A DNA stretch of 62,103 bases from Clostridia bacterium (lineage in GTDB: Bacteria; Bacillota; Clostridia; Oscillospirales; CAG-272): positions 1 through 62,103 of the forward strand of contig JAFRQK010000022.1 of assembly GCA_017428635.1 (NCBI GenBank). Reading direction: 5' to 3'. Below the pieces are notes generated by a model, which saw only the letters and a list, made by a program, of their open reading frames with translations, was not told where the DNA came from and searched no databases. The position numbers and the translations under genes were made by a program. Of the stretch, positions 28,181 to 35,860 are shown piece by piece (position 1 is the stretch's first letter; each line of letters begins with the position of its first letter).

Positions 28181-28633
28181 TTATCGCATGAGCGTCATAA
28201 GAATATGGCGCATTATGTCGGCCCTTACGGCGCCTCGTTTTTCCGGTTCGACACGATCGAGCGATCCGTCGGTCAGAGCGGAGACGATCAGGTCGTGTTC
28301 ACGCGCGCTGACGATGCCGTGATCGAGAAGATTCGAGGCATATGCGCGCGCTTCGCGTACGTCGATCTCTTCGCCTATCGCGTGAAAGAAATGCATCAGA
28401 TATTCGTTCGCTGTCATCCGGACGCGAACGATCCTGATAAATCCCCCGCCGCCTCGTCTGCTCTCGGTAATGTACCCGCGTTCGGGCGTGAATCGTGAAG
28501 TGATCACGTAGTTGATCTGACTCGGAACGCAACCGATCTGCGACGCGAGATCGTTACGCCGCACCTCGGCGGTACCGCCCGATCTGTCGAGCATTTCCTC
28601 GATTATTTTCGCTATTTGATCCGATATTATCAT
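28181..28633 (-). CDS. ctsR: transcriptional repressor CtsR
   Basis: A 150-residue repressor of class III heat-shock genes. It has an N-terminal winged helix (about 1-65, with the DLASQIGCVPSQINYVI recognition region), a Gly-rich wing segment (RRGGGGFIRI) and a C-terminal dimerisation domain. It is the first gene of the ctsR-mcsA-mcsB-clpC operon and is itself preceded by CtsR boxes, so it is autoregulated. It starts at ATG 28633, followed by IISDQIAK. Confidence 0.95.
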   Translation of the reverse strand: MIISDQIAKIIEEMLDRSGGTAEVRRNDLASQIGCVPSQINYVITSRFTPERGYITESRRGGGGFIRIVRVRMTANEYLMHFFHAIGEEIDVREARAYASNLLDHGIVSAREHDLIVSALTDGSLDRVEPEKRGAVRADIMRHILMTLMR

Positions 28634-28664
28634 CTCAGGTCACCCCTTTTTCGTTTTCGACAGT

Positions 28665-28716
28665 ATTATATCCCAAAGGTCAAAGAAAGTCAAAGTCAAA
28701 GAAAGTCAAAGTCAAA
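28665..28716 (-). promoter_or_regulatory. ctsR operon promoter with overlapping CtsR boxes
   Basis: At 28678-28716 the plus strand reads GGTCAAA-GAA-AGTCAAA followed by a second AGTCAAA-GAA-AGTCAAA and one more AGTCAAA: five heptamers, two in the standard direct-repeat CtsR operator spacing. On the minus strand the same stretch supplies -35 TTGACT (28688-28693), with a 17-base spacer to TATAAT at 28665-28670. Bound CtsR would block the -35 box and spacer. Confidence 0.9.
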
Positions 28717-28930
28717 TCGGTTTGGCCTGTTTTCTCAAGCAAACACGCCGTTATCTGGCATATCCTCTGTTTTTCTCTTTTTTTCTTGGTTTTTCGCGAA
28801 GCAGGAAATCCTCGTATCAGCGGTTGTCATATCTTTTCTCCATTGAAATATAAATATATCGGGCGCGTAACGGTCTTGCCGGACCCGCCCGAAATAATAA
28901 ACCGAGCAAAACGGTGGGAGGTGCCCTTCT

Positions 28931-29509
28931 ATGTTCGTATACAGCGTCAAGGCAAATACGCTCAAACTCGTCGGGATCATCGGCGCGGCGCTTTTGATCC
29001 TTATCGTGATGATCTTTTTGATCCCTGATTACGCGCCTAAAACGACCGCGGCGATCGCAAAGCAAAATGAGGATATAAAATACGATAAAATCAAAGATAA
29101 CGACGACCGCATCGCGTTTCTCGGACAGTTCGGGTGGGAAGTCGACCCCGATCCGACCGAGGAAGTTACGATCCGCATCCCTTCAGAGTTTGACCGGGTC
29201 CTGACTTCTTACAACGAACTGCAAAAGCAGCAGGGACTCGATCTGTCGAGGTACCGCGGCAAGGAAGTTACGCGGTACTCCTATAAAGTAAAAAACTACC
29301 CCGAATATAACGGAGACGTAACGGCGAACGTGATCGTTTTCAAGAACCGTGTCATAGGTGGCGACATTTGCTCGTCCGACGTCAGCGGCTTTATCGGCAC
29401 GTTTGAATTCCCCGATAAATCGTTCCCCGAAGAGAGCGATGCGCCAATACCCGCGAAGACTGAAGCGACGGCGCCCGAGACGGGTGACCAAATCTCTCCG
29501 ACCCCGTAA
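28931..29509 (+). CDS. membrane-anchored DUF4830-like protein
   Basis: A 192-residue protein with one N-terminal membrane helix (about 12-32) and an extracytoplasmic domain resembling DUF4830, found in clostridial proteins of unknown function. Conserved-looking features are the GWEV segment after an aspartate-rich stretch, a LDLSRYRGKEVTRYSY segment and a FKNRVIGGD strand. The C-terminal 35 residues are Pro/Thr/Glu-rich and probably disordered. The ATG has GGGAGGTG upstream. The gene stands alone between the ctsR promoter and the methyltransferase. I see nothing else in the 28717-28930 leader. Confidence 0.7.
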   Translation: MFVYSVKANTLKLVGIIGAALLILIVMIFLIPDYAPKTTAAIAKQNEDIKYDKIKDNDDRIAFLGQFGWEVDPDPTEEVTIRIPSEFDRVLTSYNELQKQQGLDLSRYRGKEVTRYSYKVKNYPEYNGDVTANVIVFKNRVIGGDICSSDVSGFIGTFEFPDKSFPEESDAPIPAKTEATAPETGDQISPTP

Positions 29510-29536
29510 ATATTTAATGTACCGCTCTGTCCGCAC

Positions 29537-29565
29537 TTGATTCTTCTCCGCCATTAATGTATAAT
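29537..29565 (+). promoter_or_regulatory. promoter of the DNA methyltransferase gene
   Basis: TTGATT (29537-29542), 17 bases, TATAAT (29560-29565), 53 bases before the ATG. Confidence 0.7.
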
Positions 29566-29618
29566 TAAGACAGAATCGTTCGTTTCCGTTCGGGAACGGA
29601 CCGGCGGAGGAATTAAAA

Positions 29619-31775
29619 ATGGATTCAACGAAAGCCGCGGCGAAATTCGGTATATCGAGAAGACGCGTCGAGGCGCTTTGCGCCGAAGGCAGGATCTCGG
29701 GCGCAAAAAAAGTACGGGGAAAATGGCAGATCCCGTCTTCGGCTGTCAAGCCCATAGACGAAAGGTCCGTCATCGTTGTTCCCGACGACCAGCTATCCAT
29801 TTTCGATACGATAAAAAAAGACAAAAAAACAACGCTCGGCCGGGCTGAAGTCTGCCGTATTCTTTCCGTCTCACCAACAACGCTAAAAAACTGGATCAGG
29901 CTCGGGAAGATAAGATCGGATCCGGACGGGCTGACTTTTGACAAAAAATATATATCGTCGCTTGCGCGCTCGATGAAAAGCGGAAACGACGGCCGTCTCA
30001 CGTCGCGCAGAAACAAAAAGAAAAAATCCGGGAAATCCGTCGCGTCGGAGTACATAGACAGTAAAGTGAATAAAGAAGCGATAAAAGAACTCGGAACGCT
30101 CTTTTATTCCCTTTCGCGCGATGAACTCAAAGCGATCCTCGCGGGATGCGCGACCCGTCTGTATCTGTTGAGCCGCGGCATGAAGGCCGATCCTCCGTCA
30201 GGTTTGTCCGTCCTTGAAAACGACGCGGAATTCCGCTCGCTCGTTTTTGACCTTCTCGGAAAGAATGAACTGTCGGATAAACAGCGCGTTCCGTTTGAGG
30301 CCGCCCTGTCATCCGGCCTCGCGTTCGTTCCGTGGGAAGACACCCTCGGTTTCGTCTACCTGTCGCTTTCCGACGTCTCGGACAGAAAACATACCGGTAT
30401 CTATTTTACGCCGGGGCCGGTAGTCGATCGCATACTTGATCTTTTATCTTCGACCGGAGAGTTCGGATCGGGGGACGCCGTAGATCCCTGCTGCGGAACG
30501 GGGAATTTTCTTCTGGCGCTTGCAAAACGCGGCTACCCGTCGGGGTCACTTCACGGGGTCGACCTCGACGAGATAAGCGTTTCCGTCGCCAGAATCAACC
30601 TTTTCCTGAACGATCCGATGCTGAAAGCAGGTTTTCTCCGCAAAACGGTCGTTTGTGCCGATACGCTTGCAAACAGAAAAAACGATAATTATTCGCTCGT
30701 CGTCGGTAATCCGCCGTGGGGGTTCGAATTCGGAGAAAAACAACTCCTCTCGCTTTCAAAAAAATACGCTTCAGCGGACAAAAAAGGGGCTGAATCGTAT
30801 GATCTGTTCGTAGAGCGGGGCCTCGATCTTCTGGCGGACGGCGGAAGACTCGCTTACGTCATACCGGAGGCGTTTCTCAACGTATCGTCTCACCGCGAGG
30901 CAAGGAGCGCCGTAGCTGAGCGCGCCTCGTTCTCGTTCGTATCTTTCGCGGGAAACGTTTTTTCGGACGTTCAATGTCCCGCCGTCCTTCTCGGTCTTGA
31001 AAAAAAGGCCGGGGGCAACGTTTCCGGATGCCTTGTAGAGCGCTGCGGAACGCGATTCACCGTCGGTGAAGGACGTCCGCGTTTCTCCGACGGATCGATT
31101 TTCAACGCGAACGACGCGGAATGGTCAGCTCTCGAGAAGATAACTGCGGTCTCCGGCGCGAAGTATCTGAAAGATCACGCGATATTTGCCCTCGGTATCG
31201 TCACCGGAAACAACAAAGAATTCGTCGCCGAAAGCGGTTCTGACGGGTACGAGCCAGTCCTGCGTGGCACGGACGTATTCAGATTCCGGACGGCGGACCC
31301 CGGGGCGTTCATAAAATTCGAGCCGGATAAGTTCCAGCAGTGCGCGCCGGAAGAGATATTCCGTGCGAAGGAGAAACTTGTATACCGTTTTATCTGCGAT
31401 ACGCCGGTCTTTGCATACGACGACGGCGGAACGCTGTCTCTTAACAGCTGTAACGTCGTCATCCCGCAGATCAGGGGGATCGGGATCAAATACATTCTTT
31501 CGGTCCTGAACTCCAGCGCCGCGGCTTTCTTCCTGAACAAAAAGTACGGTTCGGTCAAACTTCTCAGGTCGCATATAGAATCGGTACCGATACCCCGCGC
31601 GGACGATTCGCAGGCGAAGCGCGTCGAGGAACTCGCCGACAAACTCATCTCAGGCGGCAGCGCGGACGTTTACGAAAAACTCGACGGGATCGTCTCGAAT
31701 CTTTACGGTCTGACCGAAGAAGAGATAAAAACGGTCAGAGGATCGGTCGCGGGAAAGAATTCTTTCATCATTTAA
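29619..31775 (+). CDS. orphan N6-adenine DNA methyltransferase with N-terminal HTH segments
   Basis: A 718-residue protein. Residues 2-40 and about 73-98 are two HTH segments of the excisionase/MerR-like type (AAAKFGISRRRVEALCAEGR; AEVCRILSVSPTTLKNWIRLGK), followed by a Lys-rich linker. The methyltransferase core has motif X (GIYFTPGPVVDRI, 259-271), SAM-binding motif I DPCCGTGNF (289-297) and catalytic NPPW (364-367). About 510-665 resembles a TaqI-type target recognition domain. No nuclease motif and no restriction gene lie nearby, so it is probably a solitary, regulatory adenine methyltransferase. CamA of C. difficile, which affects sporulation, is a precedent for such an orphan, but common ancestry is not shown. 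Confidence 0.87.
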   Translation: MDSTKAAAKFGISRRRVEALCAEGRISGAKKVRGKWQIPSSAVKPIDERSVIVVPDDQLSIFDTIKKDKKTTLGRAEVCRILSVSPTTLKNWIRLGKIRSDPDGLTFDKKYISSLARSMKSGNDGRLTSRRNKKKKSGKSVASEYIDSKVNKEAIKELGTLFYSLSRDELKAILAGCATRLYLLSRGMKADPPSGLSVLENDAEFRSLVFDLLGKNELSDKQRVPFEAALSSGLAFVPWEDTLGFVYLSLSDVSDRKHTGIYFTPGPVVDRILDLLSSTGEFGSGDAVDPCCGTGNFLLALAKRGYPSGSLHGVDLDEISVSVARINLFLNDPMLKAGFLRKTVVCADTLANRKNDNYSLVVGNPPWGFEFGEKQLLSLSKKYASADKKGAESYDLFVERGLDLLADGGRLAYVIPEAFLNVSSHREARSAVAERASFSFVSFAGNVFSDVQCPAVLLGLEKKAGGNVSGCLVERCGTRFTVGEGRPRFSDGSIFNANDAEWSALEKITAVSGAKYLKDHAIFALGIVTGNNKEFVAESGSDGYEPVLRGTDVFRFRTADPGAFIKFEPDKFQQCAPEEIFRAKEKLVYRFICDTPVFAYDDGGTLSLNSCNVVIPQIRGIGIKYILSVLNSSAAAFFLNKKYGSVKLLRSHIESVPIPRADDSQAKRVEELADKLISGGSADVYEKLDGIVSNLYGLTEEEIKTVRGSVAGKNSFII

Positions 31776-31780
31776 CATAA

Positions 31781-31815
31781 AAAATGCCGTCGGCATGACC
31801 GACGGCATTTTTTAT
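31781..31815. terminator. bidirectional terminator between methyltransferase and MFS genes
   Basis: Perfect 10-bp stem (31784-31793 with 31799-31808) flanked by an A run and a T run. Confidence 0.85.
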
Positions 31816-31825
31816 ATGTAATAGA

Positions 31826-33004
31826 TTAGCTTCCTGATTCCTTATTCCGGCCCGCTCTCCGGAAAGCGATCTCAGTCATAACGATCATCAGAGTGAAGAA
31901 AGCAAGCAGATATATCGGCATGATCCAAAGACCGGTCGATGAAGATATGAAGCCGAGGATCGCGGGAGCGAACATCGAGCCGACGTAAGCAAACGCCATC
32001 TGCATCCCGATGATAGCCTGAGAGGCGGTCTTCCCGAAATTGTGAGGAGTCGAATGGATTATCGACGGATAGATCGGCGCGCATCCGAAACCGATTATAA
32101 CGAAACCGGCAAGGGAAAAGAATTCCGGGACCGCGGGGATCGCGATCAGAACGAGGCCGACCGCGACGATCGCAGTACCCGTTCGGATCATGTTTCTGTC
32201 CCCCACCTTCTCGGAAACGAATCCGGCGAGAAATCTGCCGACAGTGAGACCTATGAAGACGAGAGACGCGAACGCGGCGGCGCGTTCTTCCGTCACGTGC
32301 CGCGTTTCGATGAGATAAGACGCCGCCCAGAGCATACACGTCCACTCAGCGGCGCAATAACCGAGGAACCCGAAAAGGATCGCCGGAACGCCGGGGATCC
32401 TGAATGCGGCTTTGATACCGAGCGTTTTCCCGCCCTCTCCGGACGGTCCCGACGGATCTTTGTTCACACGCCAGAGAGGAAGCGCCGCAGCGAGAACGAC
32501 CGCAATTCCGATCTGGATGATCGAAACCGTGGAATATCCGTCCCGCCAGGTCGAATGAGCGATCGATATGCTCATGATGTACGGCGAGACGATCGCGCCT
32601 ACGCCCCAGAAACAGTGAAGCCAGCTCATGTGACGGGAGTTGTAGTGCAAAGCAACATAGTTGTTCAGCGCAGCGTCGATCGAACCCGCGGCAAGTCCGA
32701 ACGGAACGGCAAGGATACACAGAAGAACGAAACTCTTCGACATTGAAAAACCGAAGAGCGAGGCGGATGAGACGACCACGCTGATAAGCGTGACGTATTT
32801 CGCGCCGAGTTTGCGCGTCAGTCTTTCCGACAGAAGGCTGGACACTATCGTCGATCCGGAAATTATCAAAGATACGATCCCCGCAGACGACAGCGAAACT
32901 CCGAACTCCGCGTGCATGGAAGGCCAGCCCGCGCCTAGAAGAGAATCGGGCAGGCCGAGACTGATGAACGCAAGATAGATAACCGCGAGAAGAAGTGAAT
33001 ACAT
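31826..33004 (-). CDS. MFS transporter
   Basis: A 392-residue major facilitator with 12 hydrophobic segments, beginning MYSLLLAVIYLAFISLGLPD. The pattern LPDSLLGAGWPSMHAEFG resembles sugar/fucose-permease-like or unassigned clostridial MFS proteins; substrate unknown. I start at ATG 33004; the longer open frame (to 33118) would read through the 33024-33050 hairpin and into the end of ilvE. The Shine-Dalgarno is weak (GGGAAACGG). The gene may be cotranscribed with ilvE, which ends 68 bases upstream. Confidence 0.85.
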   Translation of the reverse strand: MYSLLLAVIYLAFISLGLPDSLLGAGWPSMHAEFGVSLSSAGIVSLIISGSTIVSSLLSERLTRKLGAKYVTLISVVVSSASLFGFSMSKSFVLLCILAVPFGLAAGSIDAALNNYVALHYNSRHMSWLHCFWGVGAIVSPYIMSISIAHSTWRDGYSTVSIIQIGIAVVLAAALPLWRVNKDPSGPSGEGGKTLGIKAAFRIPGVPAILFGFLGYCAAEWTCMLWAASYLIETRHVTEERAAAFASLVFIGLTVGRFLAGFVSEKVGDRNMIRTGTAIVAVGLVLIAIPAVPEFFSLAGFVIIGFGCAPIYPSIIHSTPHNFGKTASQAIIGMQMAFAYVGSMFAPAILGFISSSTGLWIMPIYLLAFFTLMIVMTEIAFRRAGRNKESGS

Positions 33005-33023
33005 ACCGTTTCCCGTTAAACGA

Positions 33024-33060
33024 TACTCCGCGGAAGTTACCCGCGGAGTACTTTTTTGTT
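33024..33060 (+). terminator. plus-strand terminator-like hairpin in the ilvE-MFS gap
   Basis: Perfect 10-bp stem (33024-33033 with 33041-33050) followed on the plus strand by CTTTTTTGTTTT. There is no plus-strand gene to end here. Read on the minus strand it has only TCGTTT after the stem, so it would be a poor terminator for ilvE and may instead attenuate transcription entering the MFS gene or stop antisense transcription. Confidence 0.55.
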
Positions 33061-33072
33061 TTAATTCTAAAT

Positions 33073-34140
33073 TCAGATCCTGACCGTCCAGTTCATTTCG
33101 TCGGGTTTCTTGCCCCACTGGATACCGGTGAGTTCGTCGTAAAGCCGATGCGAGATCGGACCGATCTGCATATCGTTGATTATCATCTTTTCGCCGTTGT
33201 CGAAAAGCTCGCCGACGGGAGAGATGACCGCTGCCGTACCGGTACCGAACGCCTCGTTGAGTTTGCCGTTCTTGTGCGCCTCGATGACCTCGTCGATCGA
33301 AAGGTGACGCTCTTCAACGGGTATTCCCCATTTCTTGAGCAGGCAGATGCACGAGTCGCGGGTGACGCCGGGGAGAATATTTCCGTCCTCGAGAGAAGGA
33401 GTGACTACGACGCCGTCGATAACGAAGAACACGTTCATCGCGCCGACCTCGTCGATATACTTTCTGTGTATGCCGTCGAGCCAGAGGACCTGTGCGTAAC
33501 CGAGTTCCTCAGCCTTCTGCTGACCGATCAGCGACGCGGCGTAGTTGCCGCCTGCTTTGGCTCTTCCGGTACCGCCTTTGACGCAGCGGACGTATTCCCT
33601 CTCAACGCAGATCTTGACCGGGTTGATACCCGCGGCGTAGTACGAACCGACCGGGCAGAGGATAATGATGAATTTATAAGTATGCGAAGGATGGACGCCC
33701 AGCGATTCGTCCGTAGCGATGATGAACGGACGGATGTACAGGGACGTGCCCTCGGCATGGGGGACCCAGTCTTTATCGACGGCGACGACCGCTTTGATCG
33801 CCTGAAGCGTGTCTTCCGACGGAATCTGAGGAACGCAGAGACGGTCGCAGGTCGCGTTCATCCTCTCAATGTTCTTCATCGGGCGGAAAAGTTGAATTTC
33901 TCCGTTTGCCGTACGGTACGCCTTCATGCCCTCGAAAAGTTCCTGCGCGTAATGAAACACCATCGCGGAAGGCTCGAGCGCAACGGGACCGTAGGGAACG
34001 ATCCTGGCGTCATGCCACCCTTTTTCGGTGGAATAATCCATAATGAACATGTGGTCGGTGAAATGTTTGCCGAACCCGAGTTTGTCTTCCGCCGGTTTTT
34101 CTTTCGGAGCCGACGTCTTTTCTATTCTGATATCGAGCAT
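33073..34140 (-). CDS. ilvE: branched-chain amino acid aminotransferase
   Basis: A 355-residue fold-type IV PLP enzyme of the eukaryotic-like BCAT group, with the PLP lysine at residue 195 in the TGRAKAGGNYAAS segment. It interconverts Leu, Ile and Val with their 2-oxo acids using glutamate/2-oxoglutarate. Start ATG at 34140 follows AAAGGA. A consensus-like promoter (34189-34217) and a 17-bp palindrome (34219-34235) lie upstream. Confidence 0.95.
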   Translation of the reverse strand: MLDIRIEKTSAPKEKPAEDKLGFGKHFTDHMFIMDYSTEKGWHDARIVPYGPVALEPSAMVFHYAQELFEGMKAYRTANGEIQLFRPMKNIERMNATCDRLCVPQIPSEDTLQAIKAVVAVDKDWVPHAEGTSLYIRPFIIATDESLGVHPSHTYKFIIILCPVGSYYAAGINPVKICVEREYVRCVKGGTGRAKAGGNYAASLIGQQKAEELGYAQVLWLDGIHRKYIDEVGAMNVFFVIDGVVVTPSLEDGNILPGVTRDSCICLLKKWGIPVEERHLSIDEVIEAHKNGKLNEAFGTGTAAVISPVGELFDNGEKMIINDMQIGPISHRLYDELTGIQWGKKPDEMNWTVRI

Positions 34141-34188
34141 CTTTTTTTGATTCCTTTCGGTTGCGGCGCTCTGCGTCGATTTTTCTTT

Positions 34189-34217
34189 ATTTTACCACTA
34201 CAAGGACGCCGTTTCAA
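34189..34217 (-). promoter_or_regulatory. promoter of ilvE
   Basis: Minus strand TTGAAA (34212-34217) and TAAAAT (34189-34194) with a 17-base spacer. Confidence 0.65.
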
Positions 34218-34218
34218 T

Positions 34219-34235
34219 ATTTTTGAGTCAAAAAT
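34219..34235. promoter_or_regulatory. 17-bp palindrome abutting the ilvE promoter
   Basis: ATTTTTGA-G-TCAAAAAT is a perfect 8-1-8 inverted repeat that ends one base from the ilvE -35 box. It is positioned like an operator. It resembles the CodY box only loosely (AT-rich arms around a short centre), so the regulator is unknown. Confidence 0.45.
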
Positions 34236-34352
34236 AAGGATAAAAACCCCCGCTTTGACCGAGATTTTTTGTGAAAAAAAGAATAAAACGGGCGCGACGG
34301 ACAAATACTCCCAGTGAAGGACCGGGATCTCAAGAAAGGACTGCTTACGAAA

Positions 34353-35633
34353 ATGAAAAGAAAACACGTTCTCTTCACGTTGACTTCCGCCGTTCTGGCG
34401 CTTGCCGCGACAGTTACGGCATTCGGGTACGGTGCGAAGCTCTCGCCCGCGCTCGATATAATAAGTGAGACGAAAAGCATGACGAAAACGGGGCTGCTGT
34501 TCTCAGACGTGAAATTCAAGGAGGAGGATTTCACGGCCGCGCTCGGTATCGAACCGTCGTCCGTGACGTTCACTTCCCTTCCGTCCGCCGCAGACGGTAC
34601 CCTATACCTCTCGAAAAGGCCGGTAAGCGTGAACCAGACGGTCTCGCGGGCGAACCTCGATCTTTTGCGGTTCACACCGTCCGGCGACGTTCGGGAAACG
34701 TCTTTCAGATTCACGACGGACAGATCTTATTCGGTCGCATGTTATATAAAGTTGACGGGCGGCGTAAACAGAGCGCCGACGACGGCGGCGGGCGACGCTT
34801 TCTCTACGGTATCGCTCATCACTACCGAGAGAGACGTCACGTGTTACGGTACGCTGACCGGATCCGATCCGGACGGAGACAGTATAACTTTCGAGATCAC
34901 GAAATACCCTGAGCGAGGATTATTGACTCTTACCGATCTGAACGCAGGCGAATTTTGCTATACCCCCTATGAAGGCGAAGTCGGAGCCGACTCGCTCTCA
35001 TACCGCGTTTTCGACGAGTACGGGAACTATTCGGATGAAGCCGTCGTGACGATAAGGACGTCAAAAAGATCGACGGGGATCGAGTTGTCCGATATGACGG
35101 GGCATTGGGGACAAAACGCCGCGCTCGCAGCGGTAGGCATCCGCGCGATGACGGTCACGGAACGGGACGGGAACTACCTTTTCGAGCCGGACGAAACGAT
35201 GAGCCGCGAGGATTATCTCGTTACCGTTATGAAGGCGCTCGGCGCGGGAGAACTTTCCCCCGTTAAAACGGCCTTTGCCGACGACGCAGACATTTCGGAC
35301 GGCGCGAGCGGTTACGTTGCAGCGGCGTTCCGTATCGGGATCATCTCGGGCGACGGCGAGGTCGGAGCGTCCGTATTCAGACCCGGCGACGCGGTCACAC
35401 GGGCCGAGGCGGCCGTCATCCTGAACAGGATCATCGGAGACCGGAGAGCGGCGTCGCTGCCCGACGCCCCGGATGCCGATGAAGTGCCGGAATGGGCGAA
35501 AGATGACGTCGCCGTAATGCTCGCCGCCGGAGTAATGAACAGATCGGACGGCCGGATCGACCCCTCGGGCGGAGTAACGCGGGCGGAAGCGGCGCAGATG
35601 GTTTACAACGTGAGGAATTTGTATCTGTCATGA
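34353..35633 (+). CDS. S-layer homology (SLH) domain protein
   Basis: A 426-residue exported protein with signal peptide (about 1-25). Residues 60-130 are beta-rich. Residues about 140-245 are a cadherin/Big-like domain (GSDPDGDSITFEITKYPERG, ending YRVFDEYGNYSD). Three SLH repeats follow, at about 250-305, 308-365 and 370-420, each with the family's W/F and (S/T)R(E/A)E motifs. SLH domains anchor proteins to pyruvylated cell wall polymers. I use ATG 34353, 12 bases after AGAAAGGA, which starts a proper signal peptide; the longer frame from 34314 adds a charged 13-residue extension. A small charged protein gene follows. Confidence 0.88.
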   Translation: MKRKHVLFTLTSAVLALAATVTAFGYGAKLSPALDIISETKSMTKTGLLFSDVKFKEEDFTAALGIEPSSVTFTSLPSAADGTLYLSKRPVSVNQTVSRANLDLLRFTPSGDVRETSFRFTTDRSYSVACYIKLTGGVNRAPTTAAGDAFSTVSLITTERDVTCYGTLTGSDPDGDSITFEITKYPERGLLTLTDLNAGEFCYTPYEGEVGADSLSYRVFDEYGNYSDEAVVTIRTSKRSTGIELSDMTGHWGQNAALAAVGIRAMTVTERDGNYLFEPDETMSREDYLVTVMKALGAGELSPVKTAFADDADISDGASGYVAAAFRIGIISGDGEVGASVFRPGDAVTRAEAAVILNRIIGDRRAASLPDAPDADEVPEWAKDDVAVMLAAGVMNRSDGRIDPSGGVTRAEAAQMVYNVRNLYLS

Positions 35634-35705
35634 ATACCGTTCCCTTCTGTCGGGCAAAATAAAAACGAACCCGTGAGAACGTCGCGGGAAGAAAGGAATC
35701 TGAAA

Positions 35706-35831
35706 ATGAGCAAAGACGAACAGAACAGGAAAGAAAACAAGAAAGAAAACAAAAACCGCAAGGACAAAAACAACGAAGAGTTCAAAAAGAACGAAAGCAA
35801 GAACAGATCCGAAAACAAGAACGACGACTGA
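35706..35831 (+). CDS. 41-residue Lys/Asn/Glu-rich small protein
   Basis: A short frame with a good Shine-Dalgarno (AGAAAGGA) before ATG 35706, ending in TGA at 35829-35831 at the edge of a strong terminator. The product is almost entirely Lys, Asn, Glu, Asp, Arg and Ser, with one aromatic residue (Phe) and no hydrophobic core, so it should be disordered. I do not recognise the family. Its composition and its position between an SLH gene and spoIVA suggest a small spore or envelope protein; this is inference. It is real in the sense of having its own ribosome binding site and terminator. Confidence 0.6.
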   Translation: MSKDEQNRKENKKENKNRKDKNNEEFKKNESKNRSENKNDD

Positions 35832-35860
35832 AAAACGCGCCCCTGTCGGGGCGCGTTTTT
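35831..35860. terminator. bidirectional terminator between the small protein and spoIVA
   Basis: Perfect 13-bp stem (35831-35843 with 35848-35860), AAAAACGCGCCCC paired with GGGGCGCGTTTTT. Confidence 0.9.

Noticed and set aside
34141-34352. Possible T-box leader of ilvE
   Set aside because: The promoter is only about 50 bases before the start codon and no T-box sequence is present.
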